NCBI RefSeq assembly: GCF_009208555.1
Contig: NZ_WFLI01000005.1
Coordinates: 186,001-250,000 of the forward strand
Direction: 5' to 3'
DNA from: Janthinobacterium violaceinigrum
GTDB taxonomy: Bacteria > Pseudomonadota > Gammaproteobacteria > Burkholderiales > Burkholderiaceae_D
DNA: 64,000 nt
The stretch's first letter is position 1. Each line of letters starts with the position of its first letter. Position numbers and translations under genes: made by a program. Below are positions 46,290 to 55,635 of the stretch, in pieces. Below the pieces are notes generated by a model, which did no database searches, was not told the DNA's origin, and was given only the letters and a program-made list of their open reading frames with translations.

Positions 46290-48947
46290 ATGATGCGCCA
46301 CGCCACCTGCCCGCTCGCGGCTACTTTTCCTCGTCCATTCACCCTGAAGGCAGCCGTTGCGGCACTGGCCGGTATCGGCTTGCTGAGCACGGCTTCGGTC
46401 TGGGCGCAGGATGCAGTGGCGGCCGATGCCGGTGCCGAGCCGGCCGCGGAAGTGTCGGTCGTGACCGTCAGCGGCGTGCGCCGTTCCGCGCAAAATTCGC
46501 AGCAGATCAAGATGCGTTCGGACCAGGTCATCGATTCCATCGTGGCCGACGACATCGGAAAATTCCCCGATAACAACGTGGCCGAGACCCTGGCGCGCAT
46601 TTCCGGCATCCAGATCCGCCGCGATTCGGGCGAAGCGAGCGCCGTCATGATACGCGGCTTGCGCGATGTCACGACCCTGCTCAACGGCCGCGAGCTGTTC
46701 ACCACCACGGGCCGCTATGTCAACCTGGCCGATATTCCTGCCACCATGCTGCAGCGCGTGGACGTGTACAAGTCGCAGGGCGCGGACCAGGTCGAAGGCG
46801 GCGTGGCCGGCATTATCGACGTGCGCACCAACCGCCCGTTCGACTTCAAGGAGTTCACGGCCAGCGTGAATACGCGCGCCGTCTACAGCGACAAATCGAA
46901 AGCCACGGACCCGAACATCAGCGGCATGGTGGCTAACCGCTGGAAGACGGGCATCGGCGAAGTGGGCGCGTTGCTGGGCCTGTCGCAGCAGCAGCACCGC
47001 TACCATGAAGAACGCGCATTCAATACGGCGCCCGTGGATAAAAGTTTCCTGTTGCCCGGCTTGACGGGGCCGGATCAGGTGGGCTTGCTGCCGATCAAGG
47101 GCGACCGCCGCCGCAGCACCGCCAATGCCGTGCTGCAATGGCGTCCGAATGCCGACGTCGAGCTGTATGCGGAAGGCATGGCCACGCGCTTCCTGCTCGA
47201 TGCCGAGTCCGATTATTTTGTCGGCTTGCCATGGTGGGGCACGCCCGTGTCGGCCACAAAAATTCCCGGCACCAATCAGCTGCAAACCCTGACCTCGACC
47301 AACGTCAACACCATCATGTCGACACAGGCGAACAAGAACGAGACGAAGACGCATCAATTTGCCGTGGGCGGCTTGTGGGAGATCAATCCCGAATGGCGTT
47401 TCACATCGGAAGTGGCCAGTACCAAGAGCAGCTATACCTGGCGCAACCCCATCCTCGACGCCATCACGCAAGTGCCGAACGCCACCATCAATACCAACCA
47501 GAACGGCACCCTGCACGTCGATTACACGGGCATCGATTTGCAAGACCCGTCGAATTACTACCTGAAGGGCTTTTTCGACCGCTACGGCCGGGACCAGGGC
47601 AGCTCGAACGATGTGCGCGCCGACCTGGCCTACACGCCCGGCGCGGGCGGCATCTTCAAGGAAATCAGCGTCGGCGTGCGCGGCGTCAAGCGCGAAGCGG
47701 AGTCGATCAAGAGTTTCGAGGGCAATGCGGAAGCACCGGACGTGTCCGGCGCCGCGTTTCCATTCAGCCGCCAGAGCGTGACGTCGATTCCGGGCCTCAA
47801 TTGCCTGTCGGAACCGATGTCCAGCGGCGGCCCCGACTATGGCTTGAAACAGTGGTACACGCCATGCGCCAGCTTCCTGCTCAATAACACGGGCACCGTG
47901 CGCCAGGCCGTCACGGGCAGCAGCGCGGCGCGCGCCATGGATCCGGGCTCGTTCTTCAAGGATACGGAAAAGACGTATTCCATCTACACCAAGGCGAAGA
48001 TCGCCTTCAAGCTGGCCGACTATCCCGTCGACGGCACCGTGGGCGTGCGCGTGGTGCGCACGGAGCAAAGCCTGCAAGGCAACAGTTCACAGGATGGCGT
48101 CTATACGCCCGTCATCAGCAATACGTCCAGCACCGACGTGCTGCCGAGCGTGGCCCTGAAAATCAAGCTGCGCGCCGACCTGGTCGGCCGCTTCGCGGCG
48201 GGCCGCACCATCAGCCGCCCCGGCTTTGCCCAGCTCAATCCCGGCGTGGCCCTCGTCAACTCGACGGAAACGGTGAAGGCGACGGGCGCGGGCGGCAATC
48301 CGGATTTGAAACCGGTGACGGGCGACAATGTCGACGCCGCACTGGAATGGTATTTCGCGCCAGCTGGTTCCGTGACGGCCACCGTGTTCCACCACAAGTT
48401 CGACGGCTATATCCAGCAGCGCATTTCCAGCGAAACCATTGCCGGCAAGACGTATGACGTGGACCGTCCGTACAACACGGCGGCGGGCAAGCTGCAGGGC
48501 CTGGAGATCGGCTACCAGCAGTTCTATGACGGCTTGCCCGGCATCTTGAGCGGCCTGGGCTTGCAAGCGAACGGCACCTACATGAGCGGCACCACCGATG
48601 ACGAGACGGGCAGCCATGCGATCACGGGCGTGTCGCGCTATGCCTACAACCTGGTACTGCTGTACGAAAAAGACGCGTGGTCGGGCCGCCTGGCCTACAA
48701 CTGGCGCTCGAAATTCATCGACAGCTACAACCAGGGCGGCCCAGGCCTGGACCTGAAGGTGGCGCCGACGGCCCAGCTCGACGGCTCGCTGTCGTACAAG
48801 ATCAACGAGCAGTTCACGGTGACCCTCGATGGGAATAACTTGCTCGATACCAAGTTCAAGGATTACTGGAACGAACCGGGCGTGTATGCGCGCGATACGC
48901 GGCGCTATGACCGCACGGTCGGTCTTTCTTTACGCTGGAAAATGTAA
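46290..48947 (+). CDS. TonB-dependent outer-membrane receptor, probable arabino-oligosaccharide importer
   Basis: An 885-residue outer-membrane protein. It has a signal peptide (cleavage near VWAQDA), a plug domain (SDQVIDSIVADDIGKFPDNNVAETLARISGIQIRR, then MIRGLRDVTTLLNGRE) and a 22-strand-type barrel ending in an aromatic-poor but typical TVGLSLRWKM. The plug type is that of the large carbohydrate-linked TonB-dependent receptor group found in Caulobacter and Xanthomonas sugar loci. The substrate is inferred from the following arabinan genes and the shared operator. No N-terminal FecR-signalling extension is present. Confidence 0.88.
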   Translation: MMRHATCPLAATFPRPFTLKAAVAALAGIGLLSTASVWAQDAVAADAGAEPAAEVSVVTVSGVRRSAQNSQQIKMRSDQVIDSIVADDIGKFPDNNVAETLARISGIQIRRDSGEASAVMIRGLRDVTTLLNGRELFTTTGRYVNLADIPATMLQRVDVYKSQGADQVEGGVAGIIDVRTNRPFDFKEFTASVNTRAVYSDKSKATDPNISGMVANRWKTGIGEVGALLGLSQQQHRYHEERAFNTAPVDKSFLLPGLTGPDQVGLLPIKGDRRRSTANAVLQWRPNADVELYAEGMATRFLLDAESDYFVGLPWWGTPVSATKIPGTNQLQTLTSTNVNTIMSTQANKNETKTHQFAVGGLWEINPEWRFTSEVASTKSSYTWRNPILDAITQVPNATINTNQNGTLHVDYTGIDLQDPSNYYLKGFFDRYGRDQGSSNDVRADLAYTPGAGGIFKEISVGVRGVKREAESIKSFEGNAEAPDVSGAAFPFSRQSVTSIPGLNCLSEPMSSGGPDYGLKQWYTPCASFLLNNTGTVRQAVTGSSAARAMDPGSFFKDTEKTYSIYTKAKIAFKLADYPVDGTVGVRVVRTEQSLQGNSSQDGVYTPVISNTSSTDVLPSVALKIKLRADLVGRFAAGRTISRPGFAQLNPGVALVNSTETVKATGAGGNPDLKPVTGDNVDAALEWYFAPAGSVTATVFHHKFDGYIQQRISSETIAGKTYDVDRPYNTAAGKLQGLEIGYQQFYDGLPGILSGLGLQANGTYMSGTTDDETGSHAITGVSRYAYNLVLLYEKDAWSGRLAYNWRSKFIDSYNQGGPGLDLKVAPTAQLDGSLSYKINEQFTVTLDGNNLLDTKFKDYWNEPGVYARDTRRYDRTVGLSLRWKM

Positions 48948-49029
48948 AACGTCCATGGCTGCGTTGCATTGCCTCGCCGTACTCCTCGTACTGTCTTCGG
49001 CAACGCGCCTTGCCCTGAACGTTTTACAT
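48942..49029. repeat. Imperfect intergenic palindrome A, spans the stop codon
   Basis: The outer arms ATGTAAAACGT and ACGTTTTACAT are perfectly complementary and include the receptor stop codon. The interior carries CGTACT..CGTACT and CTTCGGC. A similar element is at 58061-58158 and a related fold at 50492-50609. Confidence 0.7.
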
Positions 49030-49136
49030 GAGTGAAAAAAGCAGTATCCAAGGGCGTTGCCATGGTTTCGGCCGGCAACGCCCCTGTCAGTTGGACAGTC
49101 ACGCACGATTCATCATAAAAAGAATGGACGGAAAGC

Positions 49137-50489
49137 ATGGAGACGCAAAAATTATCCACCGTTGAAAAGGTCGGCTTCGGCGCCGGCGACATGGCGCTCA
49201 ATGTCGTCATCTCGTCGATGATGCTGATCATCACCTTTTTCTATACCGATATCTATGGCTTGAAAACCACGGACCTGGCCCTGCTGTTCGTGGCCGTGAA
49301 AGTCATCGGTGCCATCGCCGACCTGGTCATGGGCCAGATCACGGACCGCTACAGCTTTGCCTCGGGCCGCTACCGCCCCTACCTGCTGTGGCTGGCCGTA
49401 CCGTATGGCGTCAGCGTCTTCTTTGTCTTCAGCACGCCAGAGTGGCAGTACGACGCCAAGCTGGTCTGGGCGTATTCCACGTATATCCTGATGACCATCA
49501 TGACGGCCGGCGTGGGCATCCCGTATATTTCCCTGATCAGCGGCCTGACCAGCGACCCGCAGGACCGCCTGTCGGCCAATGGCTACCGCCTGTTCTTTGC
49601 CAAGATCGGCGCCTTCATGGTGACCATCGTCGTGCCGATTTTGTCGCAGCGCTGGGGCGGCGGCAACCCGGCCGTCGGTTATCAGGCGGCCATGGCCGTG
49701 ATGGCCGTGATGGGCGTGGCCCTGTTCCTGTTCTGCTATTTTTCCACCACCGAGCGCGTCGTGCATGTGGTGGAAAAGCAATCGTTGCTGGCGCAATTGA
49801 AAGTGCTGCTGCAGAACGACCAGTGGCTGGTGCTGTGCGGCGTGTGCGTCACGGGCACCATCGGCTACGTGGTGCGCGGTTCCGTCGCCATTTATTACGC
49901 GAAATACTACCTGGGCGGCAGCACGGAAACGGTGGCCGCCTTTTTGACCACGGGCGTGGCGGCGGCCATCCTGGCCATGGTTGCCTCGACCTGGATCACC
50001 AAATTCTATTGCAAGGTAAAACTGTTCCGCTACACGCAGATCGGCGTCGCGCTGATCAGCCTGGCGATTTATTTCTTTGTAAAACCGAGCGACACGGTGC
50101 TGGCCTTCGCCCTGTATTTCCTGCTGTCCTTCGTGGTGGACTTGCACGCGCCCGTGTTCTGGTCGGCCATCGCGGAAACCATCGACTATGGCCAAGTCAA
50201 AACGGGCAAGCGCGTCTCCGGCTTTGCCTTTGGCGGCATTTCCGTCTGCCAGAAGGCGGGCATGGCCGTGGCAGGCGGCCTGGTGGGCGTGCTGCTCGCG
50301 TATTTCGATTACCAGCCCAATCATGAGCAAACGCAATTCGCCCTGAACGGCATCGCCCTGATGCTGTCGATCATCCCCGGCTTTTTCCACTTGCTGATGG
50401 GTTTGCTGATGTTCAAGTACCGCATCAGCGATGCGTACTACAGCGGCGTCAAGTCGGAAATGCACAAACGCGGCTTTGTTGCCGCATGA
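49137..50489 (+). CDS. GPH-family sugar:cation symporter (MFS)
   Basis: A 450-residue inner-membrane transporter with twelve helices. It is of the glycoside-pentoside-hexuronide type (KVGFGAGDMALNVVISSMMLIITFFYTDIYGL; DRYSFASGRYRPYLLW in the first cytoplasmic loop; FWSAIAETIDYGQVKTGKRVSGFAFGG later). It should bring L-arabinose or short arabino-oligosaccharides from periplasm to cytoplasm by H+ or Na+ symport. The next gene is a signal-less GH43 enzyme, which supports import of intact disaccharides or oligosaccharides. Confidence 0.87.
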   Translation: METQKLSTVEKVGFGAGDMALNVVISSMMLIITFFYTDIYGLKTTDLALLFVAVKVIGAIADLVMGQITDRYSFASGRYRPYLLWLAVPYGVSVFFVFSTPEWQYDAKLVWAYSTYILMTIMTAGVGIPYISLISGLTSDPQDRLSANGYRLFFAKIGAFMVTIVVPILSQRWGGGNPAVGYQAAMAVMAVMGVALFLFCYFSTTERVVHVVEKQSLLAQLKVLLQNDQWLVLCGVCVTGTIGYVVRGSVAIYYAKYYLGGSTETVAAFLTTGVAAAILAMVASTWITKFYCKVKLFRYTQIGVALISLAIYFFVKPSDTVLAFALYFLLSFVVDLHAPVFWSAIAETIDYGQVKTGKRVSGFAFGGISVCQKAGMAVAGGLVGVLLAYFDYQPNHEQTQFALNGIALMLSIIPGFFHLLMGLLMFKYRISDAYYSGVKSEMHKRGFVAA

Positions 50490-50491
50490 GG

Positions 50492-50609
50492 ACACCTGAG
50501 CTAACCTACTGCGCGTCGGTATAGGTGGCCTGCGATGCTCACCGTACTAGAGTACGGTTGCGCTTCTTAGCCACCTCTCCCTTCCGCTCGCTACGGTTTT
50601 CTCAGGTGT
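50492..50609. repeat. Imperfect intergenic palindrome B, after the symporter stop
   Basis: Three nested arm pairs: ACACCTGAG / CTCAGGTGT (50492 and 50601), AGGTGGC / GCCACCT (50523 and 50570), and CCGTACT / AGTACGG (50542 and 50551). It begins 3 bp after the symporter stop codon and fills most of the gap to the GH43 gene. Confidence 0.75.
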
Positions 50610-50654
50610 TGTAAGGCAAACTAATTTTATCTAATGAAATGATTTGGAGTGCTT

Positions 50655-51602
50655 ATGGTTGAAGTACTGAAACCGCTGATCGAACAGCGTGCCGATCCGC
50701 ATATCTACCGCCACAGCGACGGTTATTATTACTTTACGGCCTCCGTGCCCCAGTACGACCGCATCGAGCTGCGCCGCGCGGACAGTATTGCCGGGCTGGC
50801 CGACGCGCCTACCGTCGACGTGTGGCACAAGCCGGAAACGGGACCGTACAGCGAGCTGGTGTGGGCGCCGGAATTGCATTTCAACCAGGGCGCCTGGTAT
50901 GTGTATTTCGCCGCCGCGCCGAGCCGCGAGATCAAACATAAACTGTTCCAGCACCGCATGTATGCAATCCGCAATACCAACGCCAACCCCCTGGAAGGCG
51001 AGTGGGAATTCATGGGGCCGGTCGACACGGGCATCGACACCTTCTGCCTGGACGCCACCACGTTCGAGCATGACGGCGTGCTGTATTACCTGTGGGCACA
51101 GAAGGATGTGGCCATCGAAGGCAATTCGAACCTGTACATCGCGCCGATGGCCACGCCGTGGCAGCTGGCCGGTCCGCCCGTGATGCTGAGCAAACCGGAA
51201 TTCGACTGGGAAATTCGCGGCTTCTGGGTCAACGAGGGGCCGTCCGTGCTGAAACGCAATGGCAAGATCTTCATCAGCTATTCGGCCAGCGCCACCGATG
51301 AAAATTATGCGATGGGCTTGCTGTGGGCCGATGCGTCGGCCGACCTGCTCGACCCGTTCTCGTGGAACAAGTCGCCCGAGCCCGTGTTTGCCACCTGCTA
51401 CGAGCACGGCATCTATGGCCCCGGCCACAACAGCTTTACGACGGCCGCCGATGGCGACGGCGTGTTGCTGGTGTACCATGCCCGCACGTACACGGAAATC
51501 GTGGGCGATCCTTTGTGGAACCCGGACCGCCACACGTTTGTGAAGCCGCTGCGCTGGGATGCGCAAGGCATGCCCGTGTTTGGCCGCTCATCGACCCTGT
51601 AA
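50655..51602 (+). CDS. GH43-family glycosidase, cytoplasmic (probable alpha-L-arabinofuranosidase/arabinobiosidase)
   Basis: A 315-residue five-bladed beta-propeller hydrolase without a signal peptide. The base Asp is in RADPHIYRHSDGYYYFTAS, the pKa-modulating Asp in DTFCLDATTF and the acid Glu in GFWVNEGPSVL. It probably releases L-arabinose from imported alpha-linked arabino-oligosaccharides. The ATG at 50655 lies 5 nt after TTGGAG; a GTG at 50649 is also in frame. It is between the symporter and the epimerase, the expected place for an intracellular step. Confidence 0.83.
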   Translation: MVEVLKPLIEQRADPHIYRHSDGYYYFTASVPQYDRIELRRADSIAGLADAPTVDVWHKPETGPYSELVWAPELHFNQGAWYVYFAAAPSREIKHKLFQHRMYAIRNTNANPLEGEWEFMGPVDTGIDTFCLDATTFEHDGVLYYLWAQKDVAIEGNSNLYIAPMATPWQLAGPPVMLSKPEFDWEIRGFWVNEGPSVLKRNGKIFISYSASATDENYAMGLLWADASADLLDPFSWNKSPEPVFATCYEHGIYGPGHNSFTTAADGDGVLLVYHARTYTEIVGDPLWNPDRHTFVKPLRWDAQGMPVFGRSSTL

Positions 51603-51620
51603 CGTTCCGGACCCGACGCC

Positions 51621-52691
51621 ATGACCCCAGTTGATTCTGTTTCAGTGACGCAAGCCCCGTTCGGCATCCTGCCCGATGGCTCCCACGTCAGCGTGTTTAC
51701 GCTGAGGAACCGCCAGGGCATGCAAGTCAAGGTGCTCGACTTTGGCGCCATCATCAGCGAAATCCACGTGCCGGACCGCGACGGCACTTTTGCCGACGTG
51801 GTGCTCGGTTTCGAGCGCATCGAACCCTACCTGGCCAACAGCGCCTATCTGGGCGCCGTCATCGGGCGTTTCGGCAACCGCATCGCCGAGGGACGTTTCA
51901 GTCTCGACGGCAAGGATTACCAGCTGGCCGTCAACAATGCGCCGAATCACTTGCATGGCGGAACGCAGGGTTTTCACCAGGTCATGTGGCGGGCCGAGCC
52001 GTTCACCAAGGAGGACGCCGTGGGCATCGCGTTGACGCGCAGCAGCCCGGACGGCGAAGATGGCTACCCGGGCCAGCTGGACGTGACCGTGGTGTACGAG
52101 CTGGACAACGACAATGCGCTGAGCCTGCGCTACCACGCCGTGACGGACCAGGCCACGCCCGTCAACTTGACCAACCACAGCTATTTCAACCTGGCGGGGC
52201 AGGGCGATATCCTCGGCCACGAAGTGACGATCAACGCGGACCGCTATCTGCCCGTCGATGCGGGATCGATTCCCACGGGCGAGCTGGCGCAAGTGAACGG
52301 CACGCCATTCGACTTGCGCCAGAGCACCGTCGTCGGCGACAGCATCACCGTGCCGCATGAGCAGATCCGCATCGGCCGCGGCTACGACCATAACTTCGTG
52401 CTCAATCAAACGCCGGGCCAGCTGCTGAACCTGGCCGCCACCGTGCGCGATCCCGTGTCGGGCCGGGTGATGCAGGCGTACACGCAGGAGCCCGGTGTCC
52501 AGTTCTACTCGGGAAATTTCCTCGACGGCAGCCAGTACGGCAAGCTGCGCGCCAACAGCTACCGCAGCGCGCTGTGCCTGGAAACCCAGCATTTCCCCGA
52601 TGCGCCGAACCAGGCACATTTCCCGAATACCATCTTGCGCCCGGGGCAGGTGTATCGGACGGAAACCGTGTACCGCTTTTCCGCCGAGTAA
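51621..52691 (+). CDS. galM: Aldose 1-epimerase (mutarotase)
   Basis: A 356-residue cytoplasmic enzyme that interconverts alpha and beta anomers of aldoses. Family blocks: VVLGFERIEPYLANSAYLGAVIGRFGNRIAEGRF, NAPNHLHGGTQGFHQVMW, the catalytic His in TPVNLTNHSYFNLAG, and the late Glu in YRSALCLETQHFPDAPNQ. It follows the GH43 gene by 18 bp. In this locus it would supply the anomer used by the sugar dehydrogenase after glycosidase release. Confidence 0.93.
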   Translation: MTPVDSVSVTQAPFGILPDGSHVSVFTLRNRQGMQVKVLDFGAIISEIHVPDRDGTFADVVLGFERIEPYLANSAYLGAVIGRFGNRIAEGRFSLDGKDYQLAVNNAPNHLHGGTQGFHQVMWRAEPFTKEDAVGIALTRSSPDGEDGYPGQLDVTVVYELDNDNALSLRYHAVTDQATPVNLTNHSYFNLAGQGDILGHEVTINADRYLPVDAGSIPTGELAQVNGTPFDLRQSTVVGDSITVPHEQIRIGRGYDHNFVLNQTPGQLLNLAATVRDPVSGRVMQAYTQEPGVQFYSGNFLDGSQYGKLRANSYRSALCLETQHFPDAPNQAHFPNTILRPGQVYRTETVYRFSAE

Positions 52692-52759
52692 GCCTCGCAT
52701 CCAAAACAGCCCACGCCCTGCCGCCATGCGCCCGCAGGGCGTTTTCATTGGGACATGCT

Positions 52760-52826
52760 GATATCGTTTTCGATATCGGAACGCATTAAAAATTGATTGG
52801 AAAGGCATGGCAGGATTCTTTAGTAT
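52760..52826 (+). promoter_or_regulatory. Shared regulon promoter, site 2 (arabonate dehydratase operon)
   Basis: GATATC (52760-52765), 6 nt, GATATC (52772-52777), 13 nt, AATTGATTGGA (52791-52801), then TAGTAT (52821-52826) as -10. The arrangement equals that of site 1 base for base in spacing. Here the palindrome extends to CGATATCG on the right arm. Implied leader about 55 nt. Confidence 0.75.
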
Positions 52827-52887
52827 TCCAACATCGCTGCCCGGGCCGACGACATTAGATCCGGCATGGCACAACCAGGAGAATGGC

Positions 52888-54630
52888 ATGTCTGAGACAA
52901 AAAAGAAGGTTGCCCTGCGCTCTGCCGAGTGGTTCGGCTCGCAGGACAAGAACGGCTTCATGTACCGCAGCTGGATGAAAAACCAGGGCATACCTGACCA
53001 CGAGTTTCACGGCAAGCCCATCATCGGCATCTGCAATACCTGGTCCGAACTGACTCCGTGCAACGCGCATTTCCGCCAACTGGCCGAACACGTCAAGCGC
53101 GGCATCCTGGAAGCGGGTGGTTTCCCCGTGGAATTTCCCGTCTTCTCGAACGGCGAATCGAATCTGCGTCCCACCGCCATGCTGACGCGCAACCTGGCCT
53201 CGATGGACGTGGAAGAATCGATCCGCGGCAACCCGATGGATGCCGTCGTGCTGCTGGTCGGCTGCGACAAGACGACGCCGGCGCTGCTGATGGGCGCGGC
53301 CAGCGTCGACATCCCCACCATCGTCGTCAGCGGCGGCCCCATGCTGAACGGCAAGCTCAATGGCAAGGACATCGGTTCCGGCACGGCCGTGTGGCAGCTG
53401 CACGAGCAGATGAAGGCCGGATCGATCACCTTGCACCAGTTCATGTCGGCCGAATCGGGCATGTCGCGCTCGGCCGGTACCTGCAACACCATGGGCACGG
53501 CCTCGACCATGGCTAGCATGGCCGAAGCGCTCGGTACCTCGCTGCCGCACAACGCGGCCATCCCTGCCGTCGATTCGCGCCGCTACGTGCTGGCCCACAT
53601 GTCGGGCATCCGCATCGTGGAAATGGTGCACGAAGACCTGCGCCTGTCGAAAGTGCTGACGCGCGAGGCATTTGAAAACGCCATCAAGGTCAACGCCGCC
53701 ATCGGCGGCTCCACCAATGCCGTGATCCATTTGAAGGCGATTGCCGGCCGCATCGGCGTGCCCCTGGAACTGGAAGACTGGACCAAGGTAGGCCGCGGCA
53801 CGCCGACCATCGTCGACCTGCTGCCGTCGGGCCGTTTCCTGATGGAAGAGTTTTACTATGCGGGCGGCTTGCCGGCCGTGATACGCCGCCTGGGCGAGGG
53901 CGACTTGCTGCCGCACAAGAATGCCTTGACCGTCAACGGCAAGTCGATCTGGGACAACTGCGTCGAAGCGCCGATCTACAACGATGAAGTGGTGCGCACC
54001 CTGGACAACCCGCTGCTGGCCGATGGCGGCATCTGCGTGCTGCGCGGCAACCTGGCGCCCCGCGGCGCCGTATTGAAACCGTCGGCCGCTTCGCCGCATT
54101 TGATGCAGCACCGGGGCAAGGCCGTCGTCTTCGAGGATTTCGAACACTATAAAGCGCGCATTCTTGACCCGGATCTCGACGTCGATGCCGATTCCGTGCT
54201 GGTGATGAAAAACTGCGGCCCGAAAGGCTATCCGGGCATGGCGGAAGTGGGCAACATGGGCTTGCCGCCCAAGCTGCTGGCGCAAGGCATCACCGACATG
54301 GTGCGCATCTCGGATGCGCGCATGAGCGGTACGGCCTACGGCACCGTCGTCTTGCACGTGGCGCCGGAAGCCATGGCGGGCGGCCCGCTGGGCATCGTGC
54401 GCGACGGCGACATGATCGCCCTCGATTGCCACAACGGCAGCCTGAACATCGACATCAGCGATGCGGAAATCGCCGAGCGCCTGGCGGCCCGCGAACTGGG
54501 CAGCGCGCCGGGGCCGAAGAGCGGCTACCAGCAGCTGTACATCGAACACGTGTTGCAGGCCGACGAAGGCTGCGATTTCGACTTCCTGGTCGGCAATCGC
54601 GGTTCCGCCGTGCCGCGCCATTCACATTAA
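52888..54630 (+). CDS. L-arabonate dehydratase (IlvD/Edd family)
   Basis: A 580-residue Fe-S dehydratase converting L-arabonate to L-2-keto-3-deoxyarabonate. Cluster cysteines are in ICNTWSELTPCNAHF, LLVGCDKTTPALLMGA and RSAGTCNTMGTASTMASM. The N-terminus (RSAEWFGSQDKNGFMYRSWMKNQG) is characteristic of sugar-acid dehydratases of the arabonate/xylonate group rather than of IlvD. The exact sugar acid is inferred from context. ATG at 52888 after AACCAGGAGAATGGC. First gene of the operon behind site 2. Known as araC in the Azospirillum pathway, not the AraC regulator. Confidence 0.87.
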   Translation: MSETKKKVALRSAEWFGSQDKNGFMYRSWMKNQGIPDHEFHGKPIIGICNTWSELTPCNAHFRQLAEHVKRGILEAGGFPVEFPVFSNGESNLRPTAMLTRNLASMDVEESIRGNPMDAVVLLVGCDKTTPALLMGAASVDIPTIVVSGGPMLNGKLNGKDIGSGTAVWQLHEQMKAGSITLHQFMSAESGMSRSAGTCNTMGTASTMASMAEALGTSLPHNAAIPAVDSRRYVLAHMSGIRIVEMVHEDLRLSKVLTREAFENAIKVNAAIGGSTNAVIHLKAIAGRIGVPLELEDWTKVGRGTPTIVDLLPSGRFLMEEFYYAGGLPAVIRRLGEGDLLPHKNALTVNGKSIWDNCVEAPIYNDEVVRTLDNPLLADGGICVLRGNLAPRGAVLKPSAASPHLMQHRGKAVVFEDFEHYKARILDPDLDVDADSVLVMKNCGPKGYPGMAEVGNMGLPPKLLAQGITDMVRISDARMSGTAYGTVVLHVAPEAMAGGPLGIVRDGDMIALDCHNGSLNIDISDAEIAERLAARELGSAPGPKSGYQQLYIEHVLQADEGCDFDFLVGNRGSAVPRHSH

Positions 54631-54642
54631 GCGGAGAATTCC

Positions 54643-55635
54643 ATGCTGTTGCTGCAATTTACGAATGAACACGGCGGCCGCCTCGTCGGCCTGCTGCAAG
54701 ACGACGTCATCCGCGTCATCGAAGGCTACAACACGACGTATGCGCTGGCGCAAGACGCCATCCGCAAGAAGGTCAACCTGGCGGAGCTGGTCAACGCCAG
54801 CGTCGGCAACGCCACGCATTCCTATGCGGACGTGGCCGCCGGCGGCCGTTTGCTGGCGCCGCTCGACCACGCCGACGAGGCGCACTGCTACGTGACGGGC
54901 ACGGGCCTGACCCACCTGGGCAGCGCCGGCGCGCGCGACGCCATGCACAAGAAGATTGGCGGCGACGCCGAATCCCTGAGCGACTCCATGAAAATGTTCC
55001 GCCTGGGCGTGGAAGGCGGCAAGCCTGCTGACGGCACGGCCGGCGCCCAGCCCGAGTGGTTCTACAAGGGCGACGGCTCCATCGTGCGCGCCAGCGGCCA
55101 GCCGCTGCGCATGCCGGACTTTGCCCTCGATGGCGGCGAAGAACCGGAAATTGCCGGCCTGTACGTGATCGGCGACGACGGCCAGCCCTACCGGGTCGGC
55201 TACGCCATCGGCAATGAATTCTCGGACCACGTGACGGAGCGCCAGAACTACCTGTACCTGGCCCATTCGAAGCTGCGCATGTGCAGCGTGGGCCCGGCCC
55301 TGCTGGTGGGCGAATTGCCTGCGCACATAGACGGCGCCTCGCGCGTGCTCGATGCGGCGGGCAATGTGCGCTGGGAAAAGGCCTTTGTCAGCGGCGAAGA
55401 AAATATGTCGCACACGATTGCCAACCTCGAGCACCATCACTTCAAGTATCCGCTGTTCAAGCGCCCTGGCGACGTGCATGTGCACTTCTTCGGCACGGCC
55501 ACCCTGAGCTTTGCCGATGGCGTCAGCGTGGCGCCGGGCGAAACCTTTGAAATCGAAGCGCCGGCCTTTGGCCCTGCTTTGCGCAACCGCCTCGACGTCT
55601 TCCCAACCGAATTTGCGAAAGTGAGCACATTATGA
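54643..55635 (+). CDS. AraD1/GguC-family protein (FAH fold), probable 2-keto-3-deoxy-L-arabonate dehydratase
   Basis: A 330-residue protein of the fumarylacetoacetate-hydrolase superfamily, GguC/AraD1 branch ([72 protein letters not shown]). It is predicted to dehydrate L-2-keto-3-deoxyarabonate to 2-oxoglutarate semialdehyde, replacing the DHDPS-like AraD of Azospirillum. The assignment rests on family recall and position: it lies 12 bp after the dehydratase and overlaps the semialdehyde dehydrogenase by 4 bp. Confidence 0.8.
   Translation: MLLLQFTNEHGGRLVGLLQDDVIRVIEGYNTTYALAQDAIRKKVNLAELVNASVGNATHSYADVAAGGRLLAPLDHADEAHCYVTGTGLTHLGSAGARDAMHKKIGGDAESLSDSMKMFRLGVEGGKPADGTAGAQPEWFYKGDGSIVRASGQPLRMPDFALDGGEEPEIAGLYVIGDDGQPYRVGYAIGNEFSDHVTERQNYLYLAHSKLRMCSVGPALLVGELPAHIDGASRVLDAAGNVRWEKAFVSGEENMSHTIANLEHHHFKYPLFKRPGDVHVHFFGTATLSFADGVSVAPGETFEIEAPAFGPALRNRLDVFPTEFAKVSTL

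Noticed and set aside
52888..54630. Assignment as dihydroxy-acid dehydratase (ilvD) for branched-chain amino acids.
   Set aside because: The sugar-acid-type N-terminus and the operon with AraD1 and semialdehyde dehydrogenase argue for a sugar-acid dehydratase.
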